Shown here piece after piece: positions 45,534-55,030 of a stretch of 64,000 nucleotides of DNA (within the stretch, counting starts at the first letter, position 1; each line of letters begins with the position of its first letter). Under the pieces are notes generated by a model. It was given only the letters and a program-made list of their open reading frames with translations. It did no database searches and was not told the origin of the DNA. The position numbers and the translations under genes are program-made. The stretch lies in contig NZ_AGFX01000038.1 of assembly GCF_000236805.1 (NCBI RefSeq), positions 62,001-126,000 of the forward strand, written 5' to 3'. The stretch is from Paenibacillus peoriae KCTC 3763 (GTDB lineage Bacteria > Bacillota > Bacilli > Paenibacillales > Paenibacillaceae).

Positions 45534-45757
45534 CGGCTACACCAATTATACACCCAACCAACTGCTTCCCTCCATAATAGCATTGGGATTTAGGCACAGT
45601 GGGGAATACACCCGCGTATCTTAAGTGGGAATCCGTTCTCCCTGTGCCCTGCTTATTTCATATTCATCCTAGCTCGATTTGAAGCCATTCATGCGTTATC
45701 AGGAGCAATCCGTAAAACGGTTCCCATGATGCAAAATCAAAGAGAGGTTTCGAGAAT

Positions 45758-46936
45758 ATGAAAAGACACTTATATTTAAATCGTAATATCGCCTGCATGA
45801 TCGTTATCAGCCTTATTGCTAACATGAGTGGGAGTATGATCCTTCCACTCTTTGCTATTTATGTAGAACAATTCGGGATATCCGCATTCCGTATGAGTAT
45901 TTTATTTTCTCTGTTTTATGTGGGAAGATTTGTGGGTGGAGGTCTGGCAGGACGGATTTATGAAAGGATCGGCGCAAAACGCCTGGGGTTGAGCTTGCTC
46001 ATCGCTGAAATCGTTTGTATGCTTCTGTTCCCGGTTGCAGAAAACTTTATCATTTTATCCATCCTTAGACTTCTTCAAGGCTTGGTGGCTATAGGGTTAA
46101 CTGTCTTTGTAAGAGTCACGATCAACCACATGAGCACCATGGAAAATAGAGGAACACTCAATGGATATATCAGCAGCAGTGAAGGTGCGGGTATGATTTT
46201 GGGTCCTCTTATGAGCGGAGTGATCGTTTCTTATTTTTCTTTAGCAGTTCCGTTTTATTTCGTCGCTTTTTTTTCTTGTATATCCTTCGTAGCTGTTTCA
46301 AGAATGGCTTTCTTCAATTCTTCCGCACAACCTCAGCAACAGCATTCGCTCCCTCAGAAATCCAAAAGAAAAACCATACTAACGAAACAGTTACTGCTCT
46401 ATTCCACCGTTCATTTCCTTGAAATGAGTGCATTCGCTATATTTTTAACGTACTTCTCCATATATGCAACCTCCAGGCTACACTGGAGTCCAGCAGAAAT
46501 CAGCCTGGCTTTTACAATCATCGGCATATCGACCTTTGTATCGGCGCCCCTGATTGGCCAAATATCTGATATACTCAAAGATCGCTTAATCCTCTGTATG
46601 GCGGGTCTGTTATTCATCATGGTGGAAATCGTTTTATTTCTTTGGTTTACGGAGCAGTGGATTGTATACTTGGGGATGTTCATAGGAGGCATTGGCGGAG
46701 CCAGTTATCTGGATTCATTTTACTCACAGCTAGGAGACGTCATTCCCGAGGAGCATAGGAGCCTGTTTATCGGCAATGTTGCCTCTTTCTCTGAATTGGG
46801 GGCCATTGTTTCTCCGCTCGTCGCGGGCGCACTCCTTGAACGTTTTAACATAAACACCCCCTTTTATTACAATATGATTTTGGTGTTTATTGCGATTGTT
46901 ATCCAATACTTCATTCGATTAAAGTCGAAATCCTAA
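45758..46936 (+). CDS. MFS transporter
   Basis: The 392-residue protein has twelve membrane helices and MFS features: GRFVGGGLAGRIYERIGAKRLG (motif A between helices 2 and 3), LRLLQGLVAIGLTVFVRVTI (helix 4), and SSEGAGMILGPLMSGVIV (motif C-like in helix 5). The central loop is basic (QKSKRKTILTKQ). It is a drug or metabolite exporter type; no substrate can be named. ATG 45758 has GAGAGGT nine bases upstream. It stands as a single-gene unit before the XRE regulator. Confidence 0.85.
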   Translation: MKRHLYLNRNIACMIVISLIANMSGSMILPLFAIYVEQFGISAFRMSILFSLFYVGRFVGGGLAGRIYERIGAKRLGLSLLIAEIVCMLLFPVAENFIILSILRLLQGLVAIGLTVFVRVTINHMSTMENRGTLNGYISSSEGAGMILGPLMSGVIVSYFSLAVPFYFVAFFSCISFVAVSRMAFFNSSAQPQQQHSLPQKSKRKTILTKQLLLYSTVHFLEMSAFAIFLTYFSIYATSRLHWSPAEISLAFTIIGISTFVSAPLIGQISDILKDRLILCMAGLLFIMVEIVLFLWFTEQWIVYLGMFIGGIGGASYLDSFYSQLGDVIPEEHRSLFIGNVASFSELGAIVSPLVAGALLERFNINTPFYYNMILVFIAIVIQYFIRLKSKS

Positions 46937-46994
46937 AAAACAGGCCACTACATTGAGGATAGATTTTGCCATTTAGAACTTAATTATAGACATT

Positions 46995-47321
46995 CTATTT
47001 TTCATCAAATACTTCTTTTAAAATATTCAGGGCCTTTTTATGGCTCTGTTCGTCTTGTTTTAGGAGTAAAGCGTTTATCGCTAATATGACCTCATTTTCT
47101 TGCTTCTTTCCTAGGCTCATAAAATCAAAGAATTCAATATTGAGAGCATTTGTTATCTTTGTAATGGTTTCGATTGTCACGTTGCTTTCGCCACGCTCAA
47201 CCCGACCAACATAGGAGAAAGACGTTCCAATCTCGTCTGCCAGTTCTTGTTGCGTTAAGCCTTGGCTTTTCCTCAATTCTCTTACAATAATACCTATTCG
47301 TTCAGCAATGGTTTGCATCAT
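46995..47321 (-). CDS. XRE-family regulator
   Basis: The 108-residue protein has a Cro/CI helix-turn-helix in residues 5-62: IGIIVRELRKSQGLTQQELADEIGTSFSYVGRVERGESNVTIETITKITNALNIE in outline. After this comes a 45-residue helical tail (NEVILAINALLLKQDEQSHKKALNILKEVF), likely for dimerisation. It is divergent from the helical-repeat/peptide gene pair at 47817, across a 197-bp inverted-repeat element. Known peptide-sensing regulators of the RRNPP group fuse such a domain to a TPR domain; here the two are separate genes, and a functional link is only a guess. Confidence 0.85.
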   Translation of the reverse strand: MMQTIAERIGIIVRELRKSQGLTQQELADEIGTSFSYVGRVERGESNVTIETITKITNALNIEFFDFMSLGKKQENEVILAINALLLKQDEQSHKKALNILKEVFDEK

Positions 47322-47526
47322 TTTAATTATCTACCCCTCTTATTTAGAAGTCTAGACAAAAGGAAAGATATATTGGAGCCATTAAAAGATTCAAAATATT
47401 TTATTATTGTCCTTATAAGGCTCCTGAGATATACTGTAAATATATTCAAGTGGAGCATAGTTATTTAATTTAGATAGCTCTATAGTCAAAATAGCTTTGC
47501 GTAGAGGCTATCCGATCACTAACAAT

Positions 47527-47723
47527 TATATAAGCCGAACTTAAAAGTTACCTGTCGTGCCACTACGAAGTCGGATGGTACTTCCCATCGCCACCGCCCC
47601 CGGATTTCTGGAATAAAGCCATGATAAGGGTAGAAATCCGTGGACAAAAGCGACCGCTACGCTTGTACAGCATCATTCCGTCCACTCCATTTTTATGTTC
47701 AATTTTCGAGTTCAGCTTATATA
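47527..47723. mobile_element. MITE-like element with terminal inverted repeats
   Basis: The ends TATATAAGCCGAACT (from 47527) and, on the other strand, TATATAAGCTGAACT (from 47723) match at 19 of 23 terminal positions. The outermost base pairs are TA, as expected for a TA target duplication. Inside lies a second hairpin, CGGATTTCT (47601-47609) with AGAAATCCG (47632-47640). The element is 197 bp, has no coding capacity and lies between XRE and the helical-repeat gene. The rest of the 495-bp gap 47322-47816 holds only a short GGAGCC/GGCTCC dyad near the XRE start. Confidence 0.45.
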
Positions 47724-47816
47724 GTATATTCCCAACAAAAAGGAGAACATTTTTATATCATATCAACTAGAAACTCCGTCAAAGTGTAGTGAATCTATCT
47801 TATGGAGGCGTTAGTA

Positions 47817-48692
47817 GTGGAACAACAAATTCATACAAATGAGGAAATTTATCTTTTGTCGGAGAATAACCATTCTTTAGATAAGGCGTTTGAGTTGTTT
47901 CGATTATGCTACAGACAGAGTGATTGGGATGAGGCGAATCGAATAGCTAATTATATACACATCACTGCTGATCGCATGTATAAAAGCAGACAGAAATGGG
48001 GCGATATTGTTTCGCTTAATCAGCGATTAAAGCGTCCGCTTGTATTTTATTTTGGCTATAGCTATTTGGCTAAATCAATAGTCTTCCAGAGACAGGGTCT
48101 TTTCGAACAGGCAAGGGAGTATGTAGCCAAATATGCTGATTTAGGGTGGTATAAAGAGCCTACAAAAGAGGATATGGAGGAAGTTGAACATTTTGAAATT
48201 TTCGCCAAAGCTAATCTCTATGCAATAGATTTGTTATCAGGTAATAAAGAGAAATTAACTGAGTACAAAGAGTTTATTAAGGATAACGATGAAGAAACGC
48301 TTCCCGGACTAATTAATATCCTTGAAGCTGCAAATCTGAATGAATGGAATGTAGATGATTTAATTTATGAGCATACTCAACAGTTTGAAACATTTGCCAG
48401 TCTTGAAGACATTGGAAATCGCGTGTATTATACAAAATTATTAAATCAACTTGCCATATATAATCTGAATCATTTGCGATATGGTGGTGCTATAGATTAC
48501 ATTCTTGAATTTATGAGAATTGCAGTTACAATTAATTTACATAAAGAAATTATTACGATTATTTCCATGTTCGATGCCATTCGATCATATGCAACAAGCG
48601 AACAGCAATTGAAGTATCAAAATATTTTACGAGGAGTGCTTTTAAATGAGGAAAACATTAGTAACTACATTCATGTTGATAACATTTCTTAA
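47817..48692 (+). CDS. TPR-like helical-repeat protein, putative peptide receptor
   Basis: The 291-residue protein is all-helical and built of short repeat pairs: NHSLDKAFELFRLCYRQSDWDEANRIANYIHITADRMYKS, FYFGYSYLAKSIVFQRQGLFEQAREYVAKYADL, EIFAKANLYAIDLLSGNKEKLTEYKEFIKD (all in outline), typical of TPR-like folds. It lacks a helix-turn-helix at either end. The 3' end overlaps by 47 bases a 38-residue secreted peptide frame in another phase, the same gene order seen in Rap-Phr and AimR-AimP pairs. GTG 47817 is eight bases after GGAGG. A role as receptor for that peptide is inference from structure and context. Confidence 0.65.
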   Translation: MEQQIHTNEEIYLLSENNHSLDKAFELFRLCYRQSDWDEANRIANYIHITADRMYKSRQKWGDIVSLNQRLKRPLVFYFGYSYLAKSIVFQRQGLFEQAREYVAKYADLGWYKEPTKEDMEEVEHFEIFAKANLYAIDLLSGNKEKLTEYKEFIKDNDEETLPGLINILEAANLNEWNVDDLIYEHTQQFETFASLEDIGNRVYYTKLLNQLAIYNLNHLRYGGAIDYILEFMRIAVTINLHKEIITIISMFDAIRSYATSEQQLKYQNILRGVLLNEENISNYIHVDNIS

Positions 48693-48762
48693 TATTGTAA
48701 TTCCCTTCTCGCCTTCATCAACAGCAACGATTAGCCCCGCTCATCATGGTGTAAACGGCTAA
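48646..48762 (+). CDS. 38-residue secreted propeptide, putative signalling peptide
   Basis: ATG 48646 follows GAGGAGTG by eight bases, inside the 3' end of the helical-repeat gene. The product starts MRKTLVTTFMLITFLNIVIP, a signal-peptide-like start with two basic residues and a hydrophobic core, then a short polar tail ending SPAHHGVNG. Precursors of Phr- and AimP-type peptides have this size and shape, with the active peptide cut from the C-terminus after export. It is followed by an intrinsic terminator. Confidence 0.6.
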   Translation: MRKTLVTTFMLITFLNIVIPFSPSSTATISPAHHGVNG

Positions 48763-48782
48763 TAAACAACTAATAATAGGCG

Positions 48783-48815
48783 AAAGGCCCCTGACATAAG
48801 CGCAGGTGGCCTTTT
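48783..48815. terminator. Intrinsic terminator after the propeptide gene
   Basis: AAAGGCC-CCTG and CAGG-T-GGCCTTTT form a stem with one bulge and a T run on the plus strand. It also lies at the end of the convergent phosphatase gene and may serve both. Confidence 0.75.
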
Positions 48816-48824
48816 CCCTATGAT

Positions 48825-49646
48825 TCACAGCACCACTTCGACGGCAACCCCGAAATGATCGGATACAACCGCCCCCGTCTTCCCGTTCAGCACAACAGTT
48901 GAAGATCGAACCTGTAGCGCCTTATTGGAGAAAACATAGTCAATCCGCAGCGGCTCCGCGTTGCTTTCCCAGCCCGCAATGGCTTTGATGACGGTGTGCC
49001 CTTTATCACGAACGACTGCGTTCGAATAAGTATCCGACCAACCGGATTGCAGCACATAGTCATACCCTTCTCCGCGCACTTCGGCAGCATTATTGAAATC
49101 CCCCATCATGAAAACAGGAGCGGGCGCCAAAGGGTTCAATATTTTCGTAGTACGATCCCAGAGTCCACGGAAGGATTCCTCGTCATTCCACCAGTTATAG
49201 TGTCCACTGACAAACCAGGACTGCACTCCATCCACCACAGTCTGAATCCCCACAATTTTACGCGAGCGGTAGTTGTCATAATCGCGAAGCGAGGAAACAT
49301 ATTCGTTCACCGTATCTGTAATCGGTGTTCTGGACAAAATCGCCAAACCCTCGTCGTATTTGACAAAACCAACATGTGCGGGCGCCCACGTCCAATGATA
49401 GGCATCGGACAATAACCCATTCAGCACATAAGCATAGTTATCACGCTTAATGACTACTTCAGGATCAGCACTATAGTAGAAGCCCAAATCGTCCGGTGAC
49501 AAAGGCGCTTCTTCCATGGACTGATTCACTTCCTGCAAAGCAATCACATCAAATTGCTGTTCATCAATAAAAGCAGCCAGCTGCTTTAGCTTTTCGAGCT
49601 GATTTTCTTCCATCCAAGCATGTGCATTTAAGGTTAACAATTTCAA
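48825..49646 (-). CDS. mapP: Maltose 6'-phosphate phosphatase (EEP family, MapP-like)
   Basis: The 273-residue protein has the endonuclease/exonuclease/phosphatase fold: KLLTLNAHAW at the start, the metal-binding glutamate in VIALQEVNQ, VSGHYNWW with a catalytic-region histidine, FMMGDFNNA, and the final SDHFGVAVEV. By sequence alone it could be a nuclease or phosphatase. In Enterococcus faecalis an EEP-family enzyme, MapP, dephosphorylates maltose 6'-phosphate and is encoded with a maltose PTS permease, maltose phosphorylase and beta-phosphoglucomutase, exactly the neighbours here. TTG 49646 follows AGGTGA and lies six bases after the PTS gene stop, so the two are translationally linked. Confidence 0.72.
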   Translation of the reverse strand: MKLLTLNAHAWMEENQLEKLKQLAAFIDEQQFDVIALQEVNQSMEEAPLSPDDLGFYYSADPEVVIKRDNYAYVLNGLLSDAYHWTWAPAHVGFVKYDEGLAILSRTPITDTVNEYVSSLRDYDNYRSRKIVGIQTVVDGVQSWFVSGHYNWWNDEESFRGLWDRTTKILNPLAPAPVFMMGDFNNAAEVRGEGYDYVLQSGWSDTYSNAVVRDKGHTVIKAIAGWESNAEPLRIDYVFSNKALQVRSSTVVLNGKTGAVVSDHFGVAVEVVL

Positions 49647-49652
49647 AACGAA

Positions 49653-51317
49653 TCACCTGTTGAGTATGTCTTGTATATCTGATTTAAGCACATCGGCCTT
49701 CGGTCCGTAAACCGCCTGAACCCCATTGTCTACTTTGATCAAGCCCAGCGCCCCCAGCGCTTTCCACGTCTTTTCGTCTCCGACGGCATCCGTATCTTTC
49801 ACCGTCACACGCAGACGGGTCATGCAGGCATCCACTTCGACAATGTTCTGCTCTCCCCCAAGAGTCTTGATAATATCAGCAGCCAGTTGATTCTGCGTGG
49901 AAGCAGCCGCCACACCATCTGTCGCTGTGCTTCCCGCCTCGGAAGCCTCCTGAGGCTCCTCATCCGTATAGTTCCCCAATCGTCCCGGCGTAGCCATTTG
50001 GAATTTACCGATCATGAAATAAGCGATAAAGTAGGTTGCTACCGCAAACACAATACAAGTCAGCACGAAGTTGATAATGTCCTGCACCAAACCTGCTTTG
50101 ATAGACAACGGCAATCGGGTCAGCAATTCAATCATACCAAACGAATGTAAACGCAGATGTATAATATCGGCCATTCCGAACGCAATTCCGGTAAGAATAG
50201 CATAAACCACATACAGCAAAGGCGCCACAAACATAAACATGAATTCCAGCGGCTCTGTCACCCCGGTCAAAAAGACGGCGGCGGCGGCTGAGAAAATCAT
50301 CGACTTGTACTTGCCACGCTTATCTTTGTCGACACGGCGATACATTGCCACCGCCAGTCCCATGAGAATTCCCGCTCCGCCGATCATCTGTCCTACCTTG
50401 AAGCGGGCAGGCGTCACGCCTTCCAGTAATTGATTATAGGCTGCCGGATCGGTGCCGTGAAGCACACTCAGGTCACTCGCCCAAGCCAGCCATAGAGGGT
50501 CTTGCCCGGCAACAACGCTTCCCGCCCCGGAACCCGTGAGTGTCGTATAAACGCCGCCAAGTTGAGTATAGTTAATGGGAACGGTCAGCATATGATGAAG
50601 TCCAAAGGGGATTAACAGTCTTTCCAGTGTACCATAGACAAATGGAGCTACAAAAGGAGCCGACTCTCCCGAGGTCGCCAGCCAAACGCCGAACTGGTTA
50701 ATCCCTCCCTGAATAAACGGCCAAAAGGCAGACATGATTACACTGACAATAACAGACCACAAGATGACAACAAACGGAACGAAGCGTTTGCCGTTAAAAA
50801 AGGCCAAAGCGTCCGGCAGCTTGCGGTAATTGTAGTATTTGTTATAGACCACTGCCCCGACGAATCCGGAAATGATGCCGACAAACACCCCCATATTCAG
50901 TGCAGGCGCACCCAAAATAGAGGTGAAATAGCCGCTGACCGGAATAGTTGCACCAAAGAGAGTTTGGGTGGTTGCTCCCTCCTGGGTCAGCATCTTCGAG
51001 GACACGCCCAAAATCGTCCCTGTTGAAACATTGATGAGGATAAAAGCAATCAAGGCAGCAAAAGCCCCGCCTGCCCGTTCCTTCGCCCAGGAGCCGCCAA
51101 TCGCCACAGCAAACAGAATGTGTAAATTATTGATAACGCCCCAACCTAAATTCTCCATGACACCGCCGACGGTCAACCAGAAATGGATATCGCCAGCCAA
51201 CATTGCTACGACTTTACCGAGCGAAATCATAATCCCGGCTGCTGGCATGACAGCGACAACTACAAGCAGTGCTTTCCCAAGCTTTTGCCAAAAATCAAAT
51301 GATAGAAGTTTTTTCAT
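49653..51317 (-). CDS. malT: PTS maltose-type EIICB permease
   Basis: The 554-residue protein belongs to the glucose-maltose PTS superfamily. Residues about 1-430 are EIIC with ten helices (WQKLGKALLVVVAVMPAAGIMISLG, VYGTLERLLIPFGLHHMLTVP, FLTGVTEPLEFMFMFVAPLLY); residues about 475-554 are EIIB with the phospho-cysteine in VDACMTRLRVTV. No EIIA is attached. Context argues for maltose as substrate. AAGGAG is only one base from ATG 51317, an unusually short spacing. It is transcribed away from the regulator gene and coupled to the phosphatase gene. Confidence 0.82.
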   Translation of the reverse strand: MKKLLSFDFWQKLGKALLVVVAVMPAAGIMISLGKVVAMLAGDIHFWLTVGGVMENLGWGVINNLHILFAVAIGGSWAKERAGGAFAALIAFILINVSTGTILGVSSKMLTQEGATTQTLFGATIPVSGYFTSILGAPALNMGVFVGIISGFVGAVVYNKYYNYRKLPDALAFFNGKRFVPFVVILWSVIVSVIMSAFWPFIQGGINQFGVWLATSGESAPFVAPFVYGTLERLLIPFGLHHMLTVPINYTQLGGVYTTLTGSGAGSVVAGQDPLWLAWASDLSVLHGTDPAAYNQLLEGVTPARFKVGQMIGGAGILMGLAVAMYRRVDKDKRGKYKSMIFSAAAAVFLTGVTEPLEFMFMFVAPLLYVVYAILTGIAFGMADIIHLRLHSFGMIELLTRLPLSIKAGLVQDIINFVLTCIVFAVATYFIAYFMIGKFQMATPGRLGNYTDEEPQEASEAGSTATDGVAAASTQNQLAADIIKTLGGEQNIVEVDACMTRLRVTVKDTDAVGDEKTWKALGALGLIKVDNGVQAVYGPKADVLKSDIQDILNR

Positions 51318-51377
51318 GCTCCTTCAATCTCCATCCCTTATAGTATGTACAGCGTTGTTCGTACCCTATAAATACAA

Positions 51378-51391
51378 TGCAATCGGTTGCA
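51378..51391. promoter_or_regulatory. Operator for the maltose repressor, PTS side
   Basis: TGCAATCGGTTGCA is a near-perfect palindrome of the LacI-family type and lies between the PTS gene and the divergent repressor gene. It matches the site in the maltose phosphorylase promoter at 52637-52650. A weaker cre-like sequence (TGATATCGCTTTCT) is at 51404-51417. Confidence 0.65.
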
Positions 51392-51561
51392 CGATTATTA
51401 TAATGATATCGCTTTCTATTGGCAATACCCTAATTCGTAAGTATCTTCGCTAATGAACGATATGACACTCGGAAAAAGCCGCGAATTTGTTGATTTTCGA
51501 GCAATATCGTATGATAGAACATAATATTTCCTGCTTGAGATAGCAAAAGGAGACGAAGACG

Positions 51562-52584
51562 ATGGCAGTAACCATCAAAGATGTCGCAAAGCGTGCCAAT
51601 GTTGCTACTTCCACCGTATCCCGTGTCATTCAAGACAGCCCAAAAATCAGTGAGGCCACCAAGGCACGTGTCCGCAAAGAGATGAAGGCGCTTGGCTATG
51701 AGCCCAATTATTCAGCCCAAAGCCTGGCCAACCGTGTCACACAATCGATTGGCATTATCATGCCTGAATCGGATGTGGCGATCTTTCAAAATCCGTTCTT
51801 TCCGGAGAGCCTTCGCGGGATCAGCGAATGGGTCAATGAGCACAACTATACACTGTCGATTGTCACAGGAAAAACAAGCGATGAATTGCTGTCCCGCGTA
51901 AAGCTGATGACGCGGACAGGGCGCGTCGACGGCTACATTGTCCTGTACTCCAAGCAAGAAGATAGCGTTGTGGAGTATCTTCACAAAGAAAAAATACCTT
52001 ATACCGTCATCGGCAAGCCTCAGCAATTTGTCAGTGAAACCACGCATGTAGACAACGATAATTACCAGGCCGCCAAAGATGTGGTCACTTATTTGACCGG
52101 GCTGAATCATCAGCACATCGCTTATGTGGGCGGAGATCATGAACGCATCGTGAATATCGAAAGACACCGAGGCTATCAGGATGCACTAAGAGAGGCCGGC
52201 TTGCCTCTACCGGACGAATATGTAGTCAGGGAGCCGTTTGATCTGGAGGATATGCGGACGTTATTACAGGTTTCCCCGCCGCCGACCGCCATGATCGTTA
52301 GCGACGACCTTGTCGCCATGGCAGTCCAGAAAATGCTTTCTCAGCTTGGTGCATCCATGCCGGAGCAGCTATCCATGGTGAGCTTTAATAATTTGATGCT
52401 GGCCGAGCTGATGAATCCCTCGCTTACTTCAGTGGATATCGACATCTTCACGCTTGGTTATCAGGCTGCCAAAAACCTGATCGAGAAAATCGAAGACCCC
52501 AAGGAATTGACCAAACACATCATCGTTCCCCACCGAATCGTAGAACGCAAATCCTGCCGAGCACTGCCATCCCCCGAGGAATGA
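51562..52584 (+). CDS. malR: LacI-family regulator of maltose genes (MalR-like)
   Basis: The 340-residue regulator opens with a LacI helix-turn-helix (VTIKDVAKRANVATSTVSRVIQ, hinge PNYSAQSLANR) followed by a periplasmic-binding-like sensor (IGIIMPESDVAIFQNPFFPESLRGI, VDGYIVLYS, HIAYVGGDHERI, TAMIVSDDLVAMAVQK). ATG 51562 follows AAAGGAG by eight bases. It is divergent from the PTS permease gene and upstream of maltose phosphorylase, and matching operators are present before both, so control of this regulon is a firm inference. A strong terminator ends it. Confidence 0.88.
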   Translation: MAVTIKDVAKRANVATSTVSRVIQDSPKISEATKARVRKEMKALGYEPNYSAQSLANRVTQSIGIIMPESDVAIFQNPFFPESLRGISEWVNEHNYTLSIVTGKTSDELLSRVKLMTRTGRVDGYIVLYSKQEDSVVEYLHKEKIPYTVIGKPQQFVSETTHVDNDNYQAAKDVVTYLTGLNHQHIAYVGGDHERIVNIERHRGYQDALREAGLPLPDEYVVREPFDLEDMRTLLQVSPPPTAMIVSDDLVAMAVQKMLSQLGASMPEQLSMVSFNNLMLAELMNPSLTSVDIDIFTLGYQAAKNLIEKIEDPKELTKHIIVPHRIVERKSCRALPSPEE

Positions 52585-52588
52585 GCCC

Positions 52589-52626
52589 AAACTGATTTTA
52601 TGGACATCCATAAAATCAGTTTTTTT
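52589..52626 (+). terminator. Intrinsic terminator after the maltose regulator gene
   Basis: AAACTGATTTTATGG (52589-52603) pairs with CCATAAAATCAGTTT, ending in a run of seven T. It insulates the regulator gene from the maltose phosphorylase promoter. Confidence 0.9.
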
Positions 52627-52629
52627 GCG

Positions 52630-52659
52630 TTGACAGGGCAAACGGTTGCACTATATACT
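52630..52659 (+). promoter_or_regulatory. Maltose phosphorylase promoter with operator in the spacer
   Basis: TTGACA at 52630-52635 and TATACT at 52654-52659 are separated by 18 bases. The spacer contains GGCAAACGGTTGCA (52637-52650), the partner of the operator before the PTS gene. Repressor bound here would block RNA polymerase directly. Confidence 0.75.
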
Positions 52660-52723
52660 GAACTCGCTCATATATTGGTTTCGTTACAACAACGATCTCA
52701 TTTTCCGAGAGGGGTACGCAATC

Positions 52724-55006
52724 ATGGTGTATAACCGATTATTCGACGTAGATAACTGGAAGCTGACAACCCGCACACTACATACCACACACATGCGATT
52801 ACAGGAAAGCATCACGTCCATAGGCAACGGCTATATGGGGATGCGTGGGAATTTTGAAGAAGCCTATTCAGGTGATCATCATCAGGGGACTTACATCTCC
52901 GGTGTCTGGTTCCCCGACAAGACCAAGGTCGGATGGTGGAAAAATGGCTACCCTGAATATTTTGGCAAAGTCATCAATGCGATGAACTTCATCGGTATCG
53001 GTCTGATCGTGAACCAGCAGGAGGTAGATTTATTTACTGCGCATGTCAGTGATTTTGTACAGGAGCTGGACATGGAGCAGGGTATCCTGCGACGGGCCTG
53101 CACCGTGAACGGTCAGGTTCGTATCACTACAGAGCGTTTTCTAAGCATTACCACTCGTGAGCTATGCCTGATTGATTACCAGGCAACGAACATAAGTGAA
53201 CAGCCGCTCAAGATTGAGCTTGTCCCCTATCTGAATGGCAATACGAAAAATGAGGACACCAACTATGATGAGGTTTTCTGGCTGGAGGAGGCGCGCGAGG
53301 TTCAAGAGCCATTCATCAGCCTGTCCGCGACGACGATAGATAATCCCTTTGGTGTTCCGCGCTTTACCGTAAACGCTACCATGGGCATAGTGACTGAGGG
53401 ACAGGAACAGCAGACAACGGAGGAGAGCTCTTTGTATGCTGCACGGCACTATCAATATAGCGTCGCTCCCGGTGACAGCATCCAGTTGCAAAAGATTGTG
53501 GCCGTTACCACCTCGCGTGATATGGAAAAGGATGCACTGATCCCTCAGGCTGAACGCATCGTCGTGGAGGCTGTGAACAAAGGCTACGCAGCACTCAAGC
53601 AAGAGCATATCGCAGCCTGGGATAGACGTTGGGATAAAGCAGATGTTGAAATCGAGGGAGATGCGGAAGCACAGCAGGGAATACGCTTCAACATTTTCCA
53701 GCTATTCTCTACGTACTATGGTGAGGATTCACGCCTGAATATCGGACCCAAGGGCTTTACGGGTGAAAAATATGGCGGTGCCACCTATTGGGACACGGAA
53801 GCATACGCCGTACCTATGTACCTGGCGCTAGCTGACCCAGGTGTGACACGAAATCTGCTGCTGTACCGCTATCATCAACTGGATGGCGCCAAGCATAACG
53901 CGGCTCAGCAAGGGCTTCGCGGGGCATTGTATCCCATGGTCACCTTTACGGGTGTGGAATGCCATAACGAGTGGGAAATTACCTTCGAGGAAATTCATCG
54001 TAACGGGGCCATTGCCTATGCCATTTACAATTACACCAACTATACGGGCGACTCGTCCTATCTTCAGCAGTACGGCATCGATGTTCTGGTTGAAATTAGC
54101 CGCTTCTGGGCCGATCGGGTCCATTTCTCCAAACGCCATCAACAGTATATGATCCACGGGGTTACCGGGCCAAACGAATATGAAAATAACGTCAATAACA
54201 ACTGGTATACCAATACGCTGGCTGCATGGGTTTTAAAGTATACGCTATCCGTCTTGCCTCAGATTTCGGCAGAGAAGCTGCAGCAGCTGGCTGTTGCTGA
54301 AGATGAGCTTGGGCACTGGCAGGATATCATCAACCGCATGTATTATCCCTATGATGAGGAGCGGGGAATCTTCGTACAACACGACACCTTTTTGGATAAG
54401 GATTTGCGGCCTGTATCGTCCCTTGATCCCAGCAACCTGCCACTCAATCAGAAATGGTCATGGGATAAAATCCTGCGTTCCTGCTTCATTAAGCAGGCAG
54501 ATGTACTACAAGGACTGTACTTCTTCGGCGACCAGTTCACACTGGAGGAAAAAGCGCGCAATTTTGCATTTTACGAGCCGATGACCGTCCATGAATCCAG
54601 TCTGTCCCCGTCCATTCACGCCGTGCTCGCCGCCGAGCTCAAAATGGAGGAAAAAGCAGTCGAGATGTATAAACGGACGGCTCGCCTGGACCTGGATAAC
54701 TATAATAACGATACCGAAGACGGGCTTCACATCACGTCCATGACAGGAAGCTGGCTGGCGATTGTGCAGGGCTTTGCCGGCATGAGAACATACCGTGAAA
54801 CGCTGAGCTTTTCCCCTTTCCTGCCACAGGGCTGGAGCAAATATACGTTTAAAATCAATTATCGCGGTCGCTTGCTAAGCATTCTCGTACAGGAAAATGA
54901 AGTCGTCATTACACTGTTGGACGGAGAACCCCTGACGCTGGAGCTGTACGGACAGCCGACACACATCACCAATGGGCAACCGTTAATGGCAAGCAGTGTT
55001 TCATAA
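52724..55006 (+). CDS. malP: Maltose phosphorylase (GH65)
   Basis: The 760-residue enzyme belongs to GH65 disaccharide phosphorylases. Near the start it has [40 protein letters not shown] and [18 protein letters not shown], text characteristic of maltose phosphorylases. The catalytic acid lies in [20 protein letters not shown] near residue 482, and [21 protein letters not shown] helps bind substrate. It splits maltose with phosphate into glucose and beta-glucose 1-phosphate. ATG 52724 follows GAGAGGGG; an earlier in-frame start at 52646 overlaps the promoter. pgmB follows after 24 bases. Confidence 0.9.
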   Translation: MVYNRLFDVDNWKLTTRTLHTTHMRLQESITSIGNGYMGMRGNFEEAYSGDHHQGTYISGVWFPDKTKVGWWKNGYPEYFGKVINAMNFIGIGLIVNQQEVDLFTAHVSDFVQELDMEQGILRRACTVNGQVRITTERFLSITTRELCLIDYQATNISEQPLKIELVPYLNGNTKNEDTNYDEVFWLEEAREVQEPFISLSATTIDNPFGVPRFTVNATMGIVTEGQEQQTTEESSLYAARHYQYSVAPGDSIQLQKIVAVTTSRDMEKDALIPQAERIVVEAVNKGYAALKQEHIAAWDRRWDKADVEIEGDAEAQQGIRFNIFQLFSTYYGEDSRLNIGPKGFTGEKYGGATYWDTEAYAVPMYLALADPGVTRNLLLYRYHQLDGAKHNAAQQGLRGALYPMVTFTGVECHNEWEITFEEIHRNGAIAYAIYNYTNYTGDSSYLQQYGIDVLVEISRFWADRVHFSKRHQQYMIHGVTGPNEYENNVNNNWYTNTLAAWVLKYTLSVLPQISAEKLQQLAVAEDELGHWQDIINRMYYPYDEERGIFVQHDTFLDKDLRPVSSLDPSNLPLNQKWSWDKILRSCFIKQADVLQGLYFFGDQFTLEEKARNFAFYEPMTVHESSLSPSIHAVLAAELKMEEKAVEMYKRTARLDLDNYNNDTEDGLHITSMTGSWLAIVQGFAGMRTYRETLSFSPFLPQGWSKYTFKINYRGRLLSILVQENEVVITLLDGEPLTLELYGQPTHITNGQPLMASSVS

Positions 55007-55030
55007 TCCATGCAGACAGGGGGAAACCAA

